Notes: generated from the sequence alone by a model not told the origin. Numbered from the stretch's first letter, positions 27,056-35,695 are shown. The stretch: DNA of 64,000 bases from Terriglobus saanensis SP1PR4 (GCF_000179915.2 NC_014963.1:1116001-1180000); one strand, 5' to 3'. Numbers and translations: made by a program.

Positions 27056-28480
27056 ATGAACGATGTTGGTTGGGACCGGGACGAGAAGTTCTCGAAGATT
27101 CGGTCCATGGATGTCTTCGCGGAAGTTCCTGATACAGAACTATCGCGACTGGCAGAATTTCCATACCGCAGGTATCCCGTGGGCTCTGCGATCCTCCGCG
27201 AAGGCGATTATTCTCACGAATTTGTCATTGCTCTGAGCGGTTCCGTTCGTGTCTATCGAAGCAACGGAGACAAAACCGAACTCACCCACGTGCGCACTTC
27301 GGCCCCGAGCATCGTGGGAGATGTCGGTCTCCTCTCTGGTCTTATCTGCCCTGTGACGATCGAAGCCACCGAAGATGTGCATGCTGTCATTGTGGATGAA
27401 GAGAGTTTCTGGCAGATCATGACGGATTGCCACGCCATCCGAAAAGCGGTGTTGCGCTCCAGTTCGACGCGCGCCACGATGCGCGAGGGTATGAATCTTC
27501 GTGCGGAAAAACTTGCCAGCCTGGGCACGCTTACCGCCGGGCTGATGCATGAGTTGAATAATCCCGGCGCGGCCGCAGGAAGGGCAGCAGCGCAACTCCG
27601 CGAGAATCTGAATCGCATGCACGCACTCGCCCGGAACTTCGCCGAAAAGGAACATACCCTGGAGCAGGGAAGGTGCATCTGGGAGATGCAGGAGATGGCG
27701 CTCTCCAAAAAGCGTGTGGCTTACATGAGCACGCTGGACCAGTCCGATGCCGAAGAGCAGCTATCGCAATGGATGGAGGACAATCACGTAAAAGAAGGTT
27801 GGCGGATGGCTCCCACGCTCGCCATCAGCGGCGTAACGGAGGCCGACCTTGAGTGCCTAAAGGCCCAGTTCGGCGCCTCCAACATGAGCGAGCCACTTGC
27901 CTGGATGGAAGCGATGGTGAGCAGCATGCAAATGGTGGATACAATCGAAGAGAGTGTTGGACGCGTTTCTGCTCTGGTGGGTGCGGTGAAGACCTATACC
28001 CACGAAGGACAGGGCCAGTCTGAGATCGTGGACATCAATCGCAGCGTCTTTTCCACGGTCGTCATCATGAAACATAAGATCCGCGAACGGAATATCTCAC
28101 TCACGAAGGAGTTTGGTGACGAGATTCCTGGAATCAACTCCGCCGGTTCCAGTCTGAATCAGGTGTGGACGAACCTTCTGGACAATGCGATCGATGCCGC
28201 GGGCGAAGGTGGTGAGGTCGGGGTGAAGACATGGCACGAAGAGGGAGAGATCTTCGTCAGCATCCGAGACAACGGGACCGGCATTCCCGTCGAAAAGCAG
28301 GCGCGCATCTTCGATCCTTTTTTCACCACAAAGCCGTCGGGTGTAGGTACGGGACTTGGTCTCGGCATTGCGCACCAGATCGTGACGGAGTACGGTGGAG
28401 AGCTTCATTTTGCAACGGGACCGGAAGGAACCGAGTTTGTTGTGCATCTGCCGTCGACTCCCCAACCCTCCAAGGCCTGA
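27056..28480 (+). CDS. Cyclic-nucleotide-binding-domain sensor histidine kinase
   Basis: About 474 residues. An N-terminal cNMP/Crp-like domain (about 15-125: VGSAILREGDYSHEF and GDVGLLSG) is joined to a kinase core: LASLGTLTAGLMHELNNPGA gives the phospho-accepting His (about 165), with NLLDNAIDAAG as N box, DNGTGIP and TGLGLGIAHQI as ATP-binding boxes. No membrane helix is seen, so it is cytoplasmic. It likely phosphorylates the receiver of the preceding fusion gene. GAGGG seven bases before the ATG at 27056 supports that start; a GTG at 27029 is an alternative. Confidence 0.9.
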   Translation: MNDVGWDRDEKFSKIRSMDVFAEVPDTELSRLAEFPYRRYPVGSAILREGDYSHEFVIALSGSVRVYRSNGDKTELTHVRTSAPSIVGDVGLLSGLICPVTIEATEDVHAVIVDEESFWQIMTDCHAIRKAVLRSSSTRATMREGMNLRAEKLASLGTLTAGLMHELNNPGAAAGRAAAQLRENLNRMHALARNFAEKEHTLEQGRCIWEMQEMALSKKRVAYMSTLDQSDAEEQLSQWMEDNHVKEGWRMAPTLAISGVTEADLECLKAQFGASNMSEPLAWMEAMVSSMQMVDTIEESVGRVSALVGAVKTYTHEGQGQSEIVDINRSVFSTVVIMKHKIRERNISLTKEFGDEIPGINSAGSSLNQVWTNLLDNAIDAAGEGGEVGVKTWHEEGEIFVSIRDNGTGIPVEKQARIFDPFFTTKPSGVGTGLGLGIAHQIVTEYGGELHFATGPEGTEFVVHLPSTPQPSKA

Positions 28481-28482
28481 GT

Positions 28483-29586
28483 TCAATACCTCGAAGCAGA
28501 TCCCTTCGCTGCGCTGCGGGATGACAAAGTTGGTATTTCGGCGTGTTGCGCAGGGCCACATCGCGGCGAAAGTTTTGCGGTCCAGCGAAAGACGGTGCAT
28601 GTGGGATTCGAGCTATCACCAGAGACGATGATCGCTCTCGACTGAGGTGCACTCCGCGCCAGGACTTTCAGGCTTTCGCCGGGACGCTTTACGAATACGA
28701 CGTTCGAGAGAGCGTCACTTGCTGTCGCGTTGGGATGGATGACACTCACGCGCAGCATGCCTTCGACCGGGCGTAGTGTCGAAGGATCCATGATGTGGCA
28801 ATAGAGATGGCCGTTGAGTATAAAGTTCTTCTCCGTGCAGTTCGCGCTGGAGACGGATTCATCCCGTAGAAAGATCACCGAAAGCGGCGGATTCCCCTGT
28901 ACCGGATCGGGCACCACGACGCGCCAGCCCGTGCGATGGGGAGGCGCTCCAATCGCATACAGAGTGCTGCTTCCAGCCGAGAGCAGGGCGGACCGCACAC
29001 CCTCTCGTCGCAGAATCGCGGCCGCTGCGTTCACCGCGAAACCTTTGCCTATCCCGCCAGGATCCAGTTCGAGTCCGGGTGAAAGGAAGCGGACCGAACG
29101 ATTTTCGGGCTCGAGACGCATCTTCTCCCATCCTGTCTCCTGCCGCACCGTCGCCAGTTCCGCATCGCTCGGAATGTGGCCGCTGCTGCGGAAAAAACCC
29201 CACGCGCGCATCAACTTTCCAACGGTGATATCGAAGGCGCCGTTGCTCGTGCTGCTCCAGTGCTGCGCTTCGGAGAGAAAGCGAAAGGTCTCAGGATCGG
29301 TCGTTATCGGCGCGTCCGCTGCGAGGTGGTTAATGCGGGAAAGCTCGCTGGTTTCGCGATAGTTGCTGAGCAGATCTTCGATCCGATCGATCTCGTCCCA
29401 GACGTCGTCGGAGAGCTGCTTCGCGCGCCGCGCGTCCGACGTATAGACGAAGAGCGAATAGGTGGTTCCCATGGCGGGGTGCGTACTTGTGAAGAGATGC
29501 TGGTGAGTGGAGGCGGCCCGTGTGGATGGGCTCGCCGAAAGAAAACAGAGGCAGACCAGGAGGGAGAAGTATCCTAGACGCATCAT
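28483..29586 (-). CDS. apbE: FAD:protein FMN transferase (ApbE family)
   Basis: About 367 residues with a signal peptide (MRLGYFSLLVCLCFLSASP). ApbE attaches FMN to Thr/Ser of exported proteins. Family motifs visible are HPAMGTTYSLFVYT, GAFDITVGKL, ELDPGGIGKGFAVNAAA (about 193-209) and CHIMDPST. The last 16 residues (from PTLSS) are encoded by an interspersed repeat at 28494-28528, so the C-terminus looks altered compared with a normal ApbE. The stop lies two bases from the convergent kinase gene. No flavin-accepting partner protein is nearby. Confidence 0.85.
   Translation of the reverse strand: MMRLGYFSLLVCLCFLSASPSTRAASTHQHLFTSTHPAMGTTYSLFVYTSDARRAKQLSDDVWDEIDRIEDLLSNYRETSELSRINHLAADAPITTDPETFRFLSEAQHWSSTSNGAFDITVGKLMRAWGFFRSSGHIPSDAELATVRQETGWEKMRLEPENRSVRFLSPGLELDPGGIGKGFAVNAAAAILRREGVRSALLSAGSSTLYAIGAPPHRTGWRVVVPDPVQGNPPLSVIFLRDESVSSANCTEKNFILNGHLYCHIMDPSTLRPVEGMLRVSVIHPNATASDALSNVVFVKRPGESLKVLARSAPQSRAIIVSGDSSNPTCTVFRWTAKLSPRCGPAQHAEIPTLSSRSAAKGSASRY
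28494..28528 (+). repeat. Interspersed repeat, copy A
   Basis: 35 bases starting AAGCAGATCCCTTCGCTGCG and ending GGGATGACAAA. The opposite-strand copy at 37750-37784 differs only at a few central positions. ATCCC and GGGAT at the two ends can pair. This copy forms the 3' end of apbE. Confidence 0.75.
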
Positions 29587-30413
29587 TGCCACCGCGTGAG
29601 GCATTCAAGTTCGCTGAGCCCGTGCGGGAGGAGTTCCATGGCTGTCTCCAAACTAAATGAGAGCTGTATTTGACGATTCTCGAAGGCGATCCTCCACCGA
29701 AATAGCCAGGGATGAGTTTCAGCCGCGACAAGTTCGTGACAATTTAATGACGAATGGCTGATACATTCTGCTCATAGGCCAAATAATGTCTTTATGAGGA
29801 CATGTAGGGCTTTTAGAGATTTTGATGTTCTGTAGCTTCCTTGGAAAATCGGCCCAGAAAAAAAATAGATCGATTGGCAAAACAGCTTTCCTTGCCTGCT
29901 GAGGTGCCATAACATTTTTGAACCGGTGTATCGCTTGAACGAGCGACGCGATGAAAGTGGGATAGATAAAGCTACCCTGATTCAGCTTATTTCGCCACCG
30001 GCTAGAGAGTGCCTGTTGAACTTGGATGACCTGTTTCTGGCTTGTGCATGCGAACGACGGAGTGCTGTAAAGAATGTGCCGGCATGATGCCTGACTTCCT
30101 TTGAGTGCCCACCACCACAATTGACTCGATTCAGTCGTCCTACGGACGCAGGACTTGTGCCGGATGCGCTGTACCGATGGGTACACTCTCCTTCCTTCTT
30201 CTGCTCCCAGGCTTAACGGGTTGTTACGGGCGTCCGTGCAACCGATTTCAAGCGATACCAAACCGAAGAACGTTCGACCTTCTTCGCCATAAAAAGCTTT
30301 TTCATAACTGAGGCTCTACCCGTGCGATTTTTGCGCGAGCAGAGACCTCCTGTGTTTCCGATCTATCCGGTGACGTTCGACGCAGCCGGATGGGTTGATG
30401 AAGGAGAGTGGCA
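29587..30413. other. Long gene-poor stretch between apbE and the AraC array
   Basis: About 827 bases with lower G+C than the neighbours and no convincing gene. A 180-codon minus-strand frame (29719-30261) has odd composition and no recognisable motif. A small hairpin TCGCT...AGCGA lies at 29931-29946. This may be remnant or leader DNA; the end supplies the Shine-Dalgarno site for the first AraC gene. Confidence 0.45.
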
Positions 30414-31148
30414 ATGAATGTATTCCAGAATGAAGCGGGCCGGGAGATGGGTCTGCTACGAGTAGAGCCCGCTTCCTCCACGCGCCCTTCGCGACCGGTC
30501 ATCATGTTTTCTCAAGATACTGCTGCGACGTTCGTTGAACGAGAGCGATTCGACGAAATGCAGGTTGTATCCCAATCAAACGTTGTGAACCCTATAGAAG
30601 AAGATGACAGCCATCCGGAGTTTAAAGACGCCGCTACGATTGAACTGACCCATCTTTTGAGTTCCAGGGAGCCCCAAGGTCCGGCGGGAGGGCTGTATGC
30701 GGATCATCTTACAAGTGCGGTCACCGTTTGGCTCTTTTTTCCTTGCAGAAGTAAAAAGGAGAAGTTAGAACGCGCTCCATCCATTCTGCCGCGTCACCGG
30801 TTGCAACGGGTCCTGGAACGCATGCGTGATCTTCGGGGCGATTTGGATCTGGAAACACTGGCCACAGAGAGTGGATACAGCCGAAGTCATTTTCTGCGCA
30901 TGTTCCGTGCGTCGACCGGTTGCACACCGCATCGCTATCTTTTGCAGCTGCGTCTTGAGCGTGCAAAGGAGCTGATGCGTCAAAAGAGCGTGTCCCTGAT
31001 TGACATTGCCGCCCTGTGCGGATTTTCCAGTCATGCGCACCTCTCCAAAATGTTTCGCCAGATCGTCGGCATGCCGCCCAGTGAGTATCGACGTAACATC
31101 GCGAGTTTGACCCCCCCGACACGGACCTACCTGGAAGGGAGTCGGTAG
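30414..31148 (+). CDS. AraC-family regulator 1, lacking the conserved N-terminal sensor region
   Basis: About 244 residues. The last 110 form a double-HTH AraC domain: LETLATESGYSRSHFLRMFRAS and LIDIAALCGFSSHAHLSKMFRQ, ending PSEYRRN. Unlike the four following paralogues, its N-terminal half does not carry the GLNWNGYVTERH / ICEY / DFILCALEPEFV pattern but a short unrelated region. A GGLYADHL segment just before the HTH is shared. AAGGAG seven bases before the ATG at 30414 sets the start. First of five tandem genes, 77 bases before the next; possibly a truncated, ligand-blind member. Confidence 0.85.
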   Translation: MNVFQNEAGREMGLLRVEPASSTRPSRPVIMFSQDTAATFVERERFDEMQVVSQSNVVNPIEEDDSHPEFKDAATIELTHLLSSREPQGPAGGLYADHLTSAVTVWLFFPCRSKKEKLERAPSILPRHRLQRVLERMRDLRGDLDLETLATESGYSRSHFLRMFRASTGCTPHRYLLQLRLERAKELMRQKSVSLIDIAALCGFSSHAHLSKMFRQIVGMPPSEYRRNIASLTPPTRTYLEGSR

Positions 31149-31225
31149 TATCGGCGCTCTATGTAGGGATTGGCAACCGATCGAACATAAGGATGTCTTA
31201 AGGCCCTGAAGCATGGAGGGAAGAG

Positions 31226-32113
31226 ATGAACACGGTTCCACTCAACACAGGCACAGAATTCGATGCCGTTCTGCGCGGACCTTCTACGTCAAGTTTATCC
31301 AGCCGCAGATTGAACTGGAGAGGCTATTTGACGGAAAGACATCTCGCAGGACCTGGCGAGCGGCCAGAGACGATTTCGGATCACCACGTCGTTTGTCTTT
31401 GGCTGGAAGATGTGCCGATTTGTGAGTACAGCGGGGGAGATGGAGAGTCTGTTACGTACTTCAGGCAGCGCAACTCCATGACGATTGTTCCGCAGGGCAT
31501 CGTCCCGGCGGTGCACCCGCAGGGGCAGGTCGATTTCATTTTGTGCGCATTGGAACCGGACTTTGTAAAAAATGTCGAAATGGAGCTGGATCAGAAGCCC
31601 ATAGTGGCACCCTTCTACCGAAGAGTTCATCTAGATCCGGCCATGTCGGGATTGACAAAACTTCTTAGCCACGAGGCGGCTAAAGGGGGGCTATCGGGAC
31701 GGTTGTATGCGGACCAGCTGGCGACCGCTTTGGCCATCCGGCTTCTTTTCCTTGAAAGGCAGGAAGGTCGGCGGGAGTTTTGCAAGGCGTCGGCTTTACC
31801 ACGACATCGTCTCAGGCGGGTCATTGAACGGATGCGGGAACTTCAGTCCGATCTGGACCTAAAAACTCTGGCTACGGAGAGCGGGTACAGCCGAACCCAT
31901 TTTCTGCGTATGTTTCGGGAGTCGATGGGATGCACGCCTCACCAGTATCTTCTGCGTCTGCGCTTGGAACGTGCGCGGGAACTTCTGCGTCAGAAGAGGA
32001 TGTCGCTGATTGATATCGCGGCGCTGTGCGGATTTTCCAGCCACGCTCATCTTTCGAGAATGTTTCGGCAGGTGGTTGGCGTACCGCCCAGCGAGTATCG
32101 GCGCTCTCTGTAA
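31226..32113 (+). CDS. AraC-family regulator 2
   Basis: 295 residues. A cupin-like N-terminal sensor region (about 15-165: LNWRGYLTERH, VPICEYSGGDG, DFILCALEPDFV) is followed by a linker (LSGRLYADQL) and an AraC double HTH: LKTLATESGYSRTHFLRMFRES and LIDIAALCGFSSHAHLSRMFRQ. Probably a ligand-responsive DNA-binding activator; ligand and targets are unknown. A GGAGG-type site precedes the ATG. It is more divergent than copies 3-5 and lacks the conserved leader in front of them. Confidence 0.9.
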   Translation: MNTVPLNTGTEFDAVLRGPSTSSLSSRRLNWRGYLTERHLAGPGERPETISDHHVVCLWLEDVPICEYSGGDGESVTYFRQRNSMTIVPQGIVPAVHPQGQVDFILCALEPDFVKNVEMELDQKPIVAPFYRRVHLDPAMSGLTKLLSHEAAKGGLSGRLYADQLATALAIRLLFLERQEGRREFCKASALPRHRLRRVIERMRELQSDLDLKTLATESGYSRTHFLRMFRESMGCTPHQYLLRLRLERARELLRQKRMSLIDIAALCGFSSHAHLSRMFRQVVGVPPSEYRRSL

Positions 32114-32217
32114 TTCTTCACACATTTCTCCATGTATGAGAAAAGAGAAGATGACAAGACAAATCGGTAATTCCGCCGGATATGCGGATTTCAAGGTACT
32201 GGAATAGCGGAGGAGAA
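32114..32217 (+). repeat. Conserved leader before AraC 3
   Basis: Spacer sharing with those at 33106-33213 and 34102-34207 a CACATTT stretch, a GAAGATGACAAGACA block, and an inverted repeat TCCGC-N7-GCGGA (32172-32188), then GGAATAGCGGAGGA leading to the start codon. Candidate operator or RNA element duplicated with the gene. Confidence 0.65.
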
Positions 32218-33105
32218 ATGCAGACAGCACAATTCAAGACGAACGGCGTTTTCGATGCGCTCCTTCGCGGGCCCTCTATTTCAAGCGCATCCAGTCGCGG
32301 ATTAAATTGGAACGGCTATGTGACCGAGAGACACCGTGCGGAAGGGTTTGAACGGCCTGAGGCGGTTTCCGATCGATACATTGTCGCGCTCTGGACCATG
32401 CTCCCGCCAATTTGCGAGTATGCCGATGTGCCTGGACAATTTGTGAAGCACCGCAAGCCACCGAGGGCTATTGTGTTAGCTCCACCCGGGATCATACCCG
32501 CCATACGTCCTCATGGCCAGGGCGACTTTATCTTATGTGCTCTCGAACCGGAGTTTGTAAACAGTGTCGAAGTAGAACTGGACCAACGGCCGAATGCCGA
32601 AATTTTGTACCGAAGAGATTTCGTTCATCCAGCCTTCGCTCGATTGATGGAACTGCTCAGCGCCGAGGCGAATCAAGGGGGACCGTTAGGACGACTGTAT
32701 GCGGATCATCTGGCGAATGCCCTGGCCATGCAGCTTCTCCATCTGGGGAGTCAGGCAAGAAAAAATAAGACGGACAAGGTATCCGTTTTGCCGAGTCATC
32801 GCCTGCGTCGGGTTATAGAACGCATGCAGGATCTTCAGGTCGATCTCGATCTCCAAACTTTGGCAGTCGAGAGTGGATATAGCCGCAGCCATTTTCTCCG
32901 CATGTTCAAAGGGTCCATGGGATGCACCCCGCACCGTTACCTGCTGCAACTGAGACTGGAACGAGCAAAAGAAATGCTGCGACAACGAAAATGGTTGTTG
33001 AGCGATATTGCTGTCATCTGCGGATTTTCCAGCCACGCGCACCTCACCAAGGTGTTTCGCGACGTTGTGGGAGTGTCGCCCAGCGAGTATCGTCGCCTTC
33101 TATAA
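32218..33105 (+). CDS. AraC-family regulator 3
   Basis: 295 residues with the same layout as copy 2: sensor region with GLNWNGYVTERH, PPICEYADV, APPGIIPAIRPHGQ and DFILCALEPEFV, then LGRLYADHLANALA, then an AraC double HTH (LQTLAVESGYSRSHFLRMFKGS and LSDIAVICGFSSHAHLTKVFRD). It starts MQTAQFKT, nearly the same as copies 4 and 5, to which it is closest. A GGAGGAG site precedes the ATG. Probably a product of recent tandem duplication; the ligand and targets are unknown. Confidence 0.9.
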   Translation: MQTAQFKTNGVFDALLRGPSISSASSRGLNWNGYVTERHRAEGFERPEAVSDRYIVALWTMLPPICEYADVPGQFVKHRKPPRAIVLAPPGIIPAIRPHGQGDFILCALEPEFVNSVEVELDQRPNAEILYRRDFVHPAFARLMELLSAEANQGGPLGRLYADHLANALAMQLLHLGSQARKNKTDKVSVLPSHRLRRVIERMQDLQVDLDLQTLAVESGYSRSHFLRMFKGSMGCTPHRYLLQLRLERAKEMLRQRKWLLSDIAVICGFSSHAHLTKVFRDVVGVSPSEYRRLL

Positions 33106-33213
33106 TTTTTGGCACATTTCTCTTTGTATGAGAAATCGAGAAGATGACGAGACAGAACCGGTAATTCCGCAGGATATGCGAATTCCTCAAGGTCTTGGAA
33201 TAGCGGAGGATAA
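33106..33213 (+). repeat. Conserved leader before AraC 4
   Basis: Second copy of the spacer repeat. The inverted repeat is TCCGC at 33166-33170 with GCGAA at 33178-33182, slightly decayed. The block GGAATAGCGGAGGA again ends at the start codon. Confidence 0.65.
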
Positions 33214-34101
33214 ATGCAGACAGCACAACCTAACACAAACGAAGTGTTCGATTCGATCCTTCGCGGGCCCTCGACCTTAAGCGCATCAAGCCGCGGACTA
33301 AATTGGAACGGCTATGTGACCGAGAGGCACAGTGCAGAAGGATTTGAAAGGCCGGAGACGATCTTAGATCGATATATCATTGGGCTCTGGGACAAAAAAC
33401 CGCCGGTTTGCGACTACGCCGATGAACCCGGAGAATTTTTGACATACCGCAAACCACCGAAGGCTATGGTGATTGCGCCGCCAGGGATCTTGCCCGCCGT
33501 GCGTCCCCATGGTAGGTGCGACATGATTTTGTGTGCCCTCGAGCCAGAGTTTGTAAACGGTGTCGAAGTTGAATTAGACCAACGACCGAAAACGAAAATT
33601 CGGTATCAAAGAGATTTCGCTGATTCAGCCTTTGCTCGATTGATGGAGATGCTCAGTGCTGAGGCGAATCAAGGGGGACCGTTAGGAAGACTGTATGCGG
33701 ACCATCTGGCGAATGCCATGGCCATTCGGCTTCTCCATGTGGGAAGCCAGACAAAACAGAATAAGAGAAAAAAGGCATACGTATTGCCGCTTCCTCGCCT
33801 GCACCGAGTCATCGAGCGCATGCGGGAACTTCAGGCAGACCTTGATCTACAGACTCTTGCTGCGGAGAGTGGGTATAGTCGAAGTCATTTTCTGCGCATG
33901 TTTCGGGCATCGACGGGATGCACTCCGCACAGATACCTTATGGGCCTGCGGTTGGAACGCGCGAAGGAGCTGATGCGTCAGAAGAATAGGTCGCTGATTG
34001 ATATTGCAGCCACCTGCGGATTTTCCAGTCACGCTCATCTTTCGAGAATGTTCCACCAGGTGGTGGGCGTACCACCCAGTGAGTATCGGCGCTTTCTGTA
34101 A
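33214..34101 (+). CDS. AraC-family regulator 4
   Basis: 295 residues, starting MQTAQPNT. It has the conserved sensor region (GLNWNGYVTERH, PPVCDYADEPGE, APPGILPAVRPHGR, ILCALEPEFV), the linker LGRLYADHLANAMA and the AraC double HTH (LQTLAAESGYSRSHFLRMFRAS, LIDIAATCGFSSHAHLSRMFHQ). Differences from copy 3 concentrate in the sensor half, which is where ligand specificity should lie; this suggests that the copies may respond to different signals. Sensed compound and operators are unknown. Confidence 0.9.
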   Translation: MQTAQPNTNEVFDSILRGPSTLSASSRGLNWNGYVTERHSAEGFERPETILDRYIIGLWDKKPPVCDYADEPGEFLTYRKPPKAMVIAPPGILPAVRPHGRCDMILCALEPEFVNGVEVELDQRPKTKIRYQRDFADSAFARLMEMLSAEANQGGPLGRLYADHLANAMAIRLLHVGSQTKQNKRKKAYVLPLPRLHRVIERMRELQADLDLQTLAAESGYSRSHFLRMFRASTGCTPHRYLMGLRLERAKELMRQKNRSLIDIAATCGFSSHAHLSRMFHQVVGVPPSEYRRFL

Positions 34102-34207
34102 TTTTTTACACATTTGTTTACGTGCGAAAAATAGAAGATGACAAGACAAAATCGGCATATCCGCCAGATATGCGGATTTGCCAAGGGACAGGAGTAGCAG
34201 AGAGGAA
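34102..34207 (+). repeat. Conserved leader before AraC 5
   Basis: Third copy of the spacer repeat, with the inverted repeat TCCGC-N7-GCGGA at 34160-34176 intact and the GAAGATGACAAGACA block. The ribosome-binding end is AGAGGAA here rather than GGAGGA. Confidence 0.65.
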
Positions 34208-35095
34208 ATGCAGACAGCACAAGTGAACACACAAGGAGAGTTCGATGCGATCCTTCGCGGACCCTCTATCTCAAGCGCATCAAGCCGCGGGTTAAATTGG
34301 AACGGCTACGTGACCGAGAGACACTGTGTAGAGCCGCTTGAACGGCCGGAGACGGTTTCGGGTCGATACATCGTCGCACTCTGGGATAAACATCCGCCAA
34401 TTTGCGAGTATGCCAACGAGCGAGGACAAATTGTGAAGCACCGCAAGCGATCGAGGGCTATGGTGATTGCGCCACCAGGTACGATTCCGGCTTCACGTTC
34501 CATAGACCCGGGCGACTTTATCTTGTGTGCTCTCGAAGCGGAATTTGTAAACGGTATCAAAGTAGAACTGGACCAGTGGCCGAATGCACAAATTTCGTAT
34601 CAAAGAGATTTTGTCGATCCAACCTTCGCTCGATTGATGGAACTGCTTAGCACCGAGGCGAATCAAGGGGGACCGTTAGGACGACTGTATGCGGACCATC
34701 TGGCGAATGCTATGGTCATTCAGCTTCTCCACCTCGGAAGCCGGAAAAGAAAAAATGGGGTAAACAAGGTATCCGCCTTGCCAAGCCATCGTCTACGTCG
34801 GGTCATAGAGTGCATGCAGGAGCTTCAATCCGATGTGGACCTGAAGACTCTGGCTATGGAGAGCGGATATAGCAGAACTCATTTTCTGCGCATGTTTCGG
34901 GTGTCGACGGGATGCACGCCGCACCGATACCTGCTGCGACTGCGTCTGGAACGCGCGAAAGAAATGATGCGTCAGAAGAATATGTCGCTGATCGATATTG
35001 CGGCCATGTGCGGCTTTTCCAGCCACGCGCACCTCACCAAGGTGTTTCGTGAGTTCGTGGGAATGCCGCCCAGCGAGTACCGACGCAATCTGTAA
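34208..35095 (+). CDS. AraC-family regulator 5
   Basis: 295 residues, starting MQTAQVNT. Same two-part layout: sensor region with GLNWNGYVTERH, PPICEYANERGQ, APPGTIPASRS and ILCALEAEFV, linker LGRLYADHLANAMV, then the AraC double HTH (LKTLAMESGYSRTHFLRMFRVS and LIDIAAMCGFSSHAHLTKVFRE). The last of the array; it ends six bases before the convergent thioredoxin-like gene, with no terminator between. Function beyond transcription regulation is unknown. Confidence 0.9.
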   Translation: MQTAQVNTQGEFDAILRGPSISSASSRGLNWNGYVTERHCVEPLERPETVSGRYIVALWDKHPPICEYANERGQIVKHRKRSRAMVIAPPGTIPASRSIDPGDFILCALEAEFVNGIKVELDQWPNAQISYQRDFVDPTFARLMELLSTEANQGGPLGRLYADHLANAMVIQLLHLGSRKRKNGVNKVSALPSHRLRRVIECMQELQSDVDLKTLAMESGYSRTHFLRMFRVSTGCTPHRYLLRLRLERAKEMMRQKNMSLIDIAAMCGFSSHAHLTKVFREFVGMPPSEYRRNL

Positions 35096-35101
35096 AGCAA
35101 G

Positions 35102-35695
35102 CTAGGAAATTTCGCTGTTCTTGAGCGCTGCGGCATACTCCGGTCCCAGATTTTTCACGGCTTCGACCAAAGCCTTCGAGAGCGCTGGTGTGGATCCTTC
35201 GGAGTAGTAACGGATGATTCCATTCTTATCGATCAGGATGGTCGTCGGAAGGATCTGTGCAAACAGTCTCGGACCTTCCGCGACTTCTCCGAAGTTGTCC
35301 CAGTTATAGCCATTTTGATCGAGCCACTTTGTTCCGTCTTTCAGGTTCTTGTCCCAGTCGATTCCAATGATGACCAGCTTGGTCTTTTGCGTGGCTTCGT
35401 CGATCATGCCGATGACGGGAAGCTCCTGCATGCAGGGTTCGCACCACGTGGCCCAGAAGTCGATTAGCACAGGGTGCCCGCGAAAGGCCGACATCGCCGT
35501 CTCTGCGCCCTTGGTGTCGTGCAGGACTGCGTTGGGAACCATGGTCCCCACCAAGGCCTGGAGCTGCTGGGCATGCGCTTCCTGTTTCGACTGCGTGGCT
35601 GTTTCGGTCTGTGGGACGCACCAGCGGCTGGAAAGGGCAAGCAGAACCGCGAGACAAGTAGGAGCTCTCCTCGCGTTCTTTAGCTTTGGGATCAT
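35102..35695 (-). CDS. Exported TlpA/ResA-like thioredoxin
   Basis: About 197 residues. An N-terminal signal or anchor (MIPKLKNARRAPTCLAVLLAL) is followed by a thioredoxin fold with the redox motif WCEPC in FWATWCEPCMQELP (about 102-115) and ILPTTILIDKNG with the cis-Pro. It is probably a periplasmic thiol-disulfide oxidoreductase, perhaps serving cytochrome c or metal-protein maturation. The start at 35695 fits the signal peptide. A tiny zinc-ribbon gene lies 32 bases upstream on the same strand, probably cotranscribed. Confidence 0.85.
   Translation of the reverse strand: MIPKLKNARRAPTCLAVLLALSSRWCVPQTETATQSKQEAHAQQLQALVGTMVPNAVLHDTKGAETAMSAFRGHPVLIDFWATWCEPCMQELPVIGMIDEATQKTKLVIIGIDWDKNLKDGTKWLDQNGYNWDNFGEVAEGPRLFAQILPTTILIDKNGIIRYYSEGSTPALSKALVEAVKNLGPEYAAALKNSEIS

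Noticed and set aside
29719-30261. 180-codon minus-strand frame before the AraC array
   Set aside because: Trp- and Lys-rich, no recognisable domain, no good ribosome-binding site; kept only as a note in the gap entry.
30105-30311. Short frame with a lipobox-like LTGC
   Set aside because: Only 44 residues after the internal ATG, no ribosome-binding site, and chance lipobox matches are common.
32114-34207. Evenly spaced repeats suggesting a CRISPR array
   Set aside because: The repeats are about 1 kb apart with whole genes between them and differ from each other, so this is tandem gene duplication.
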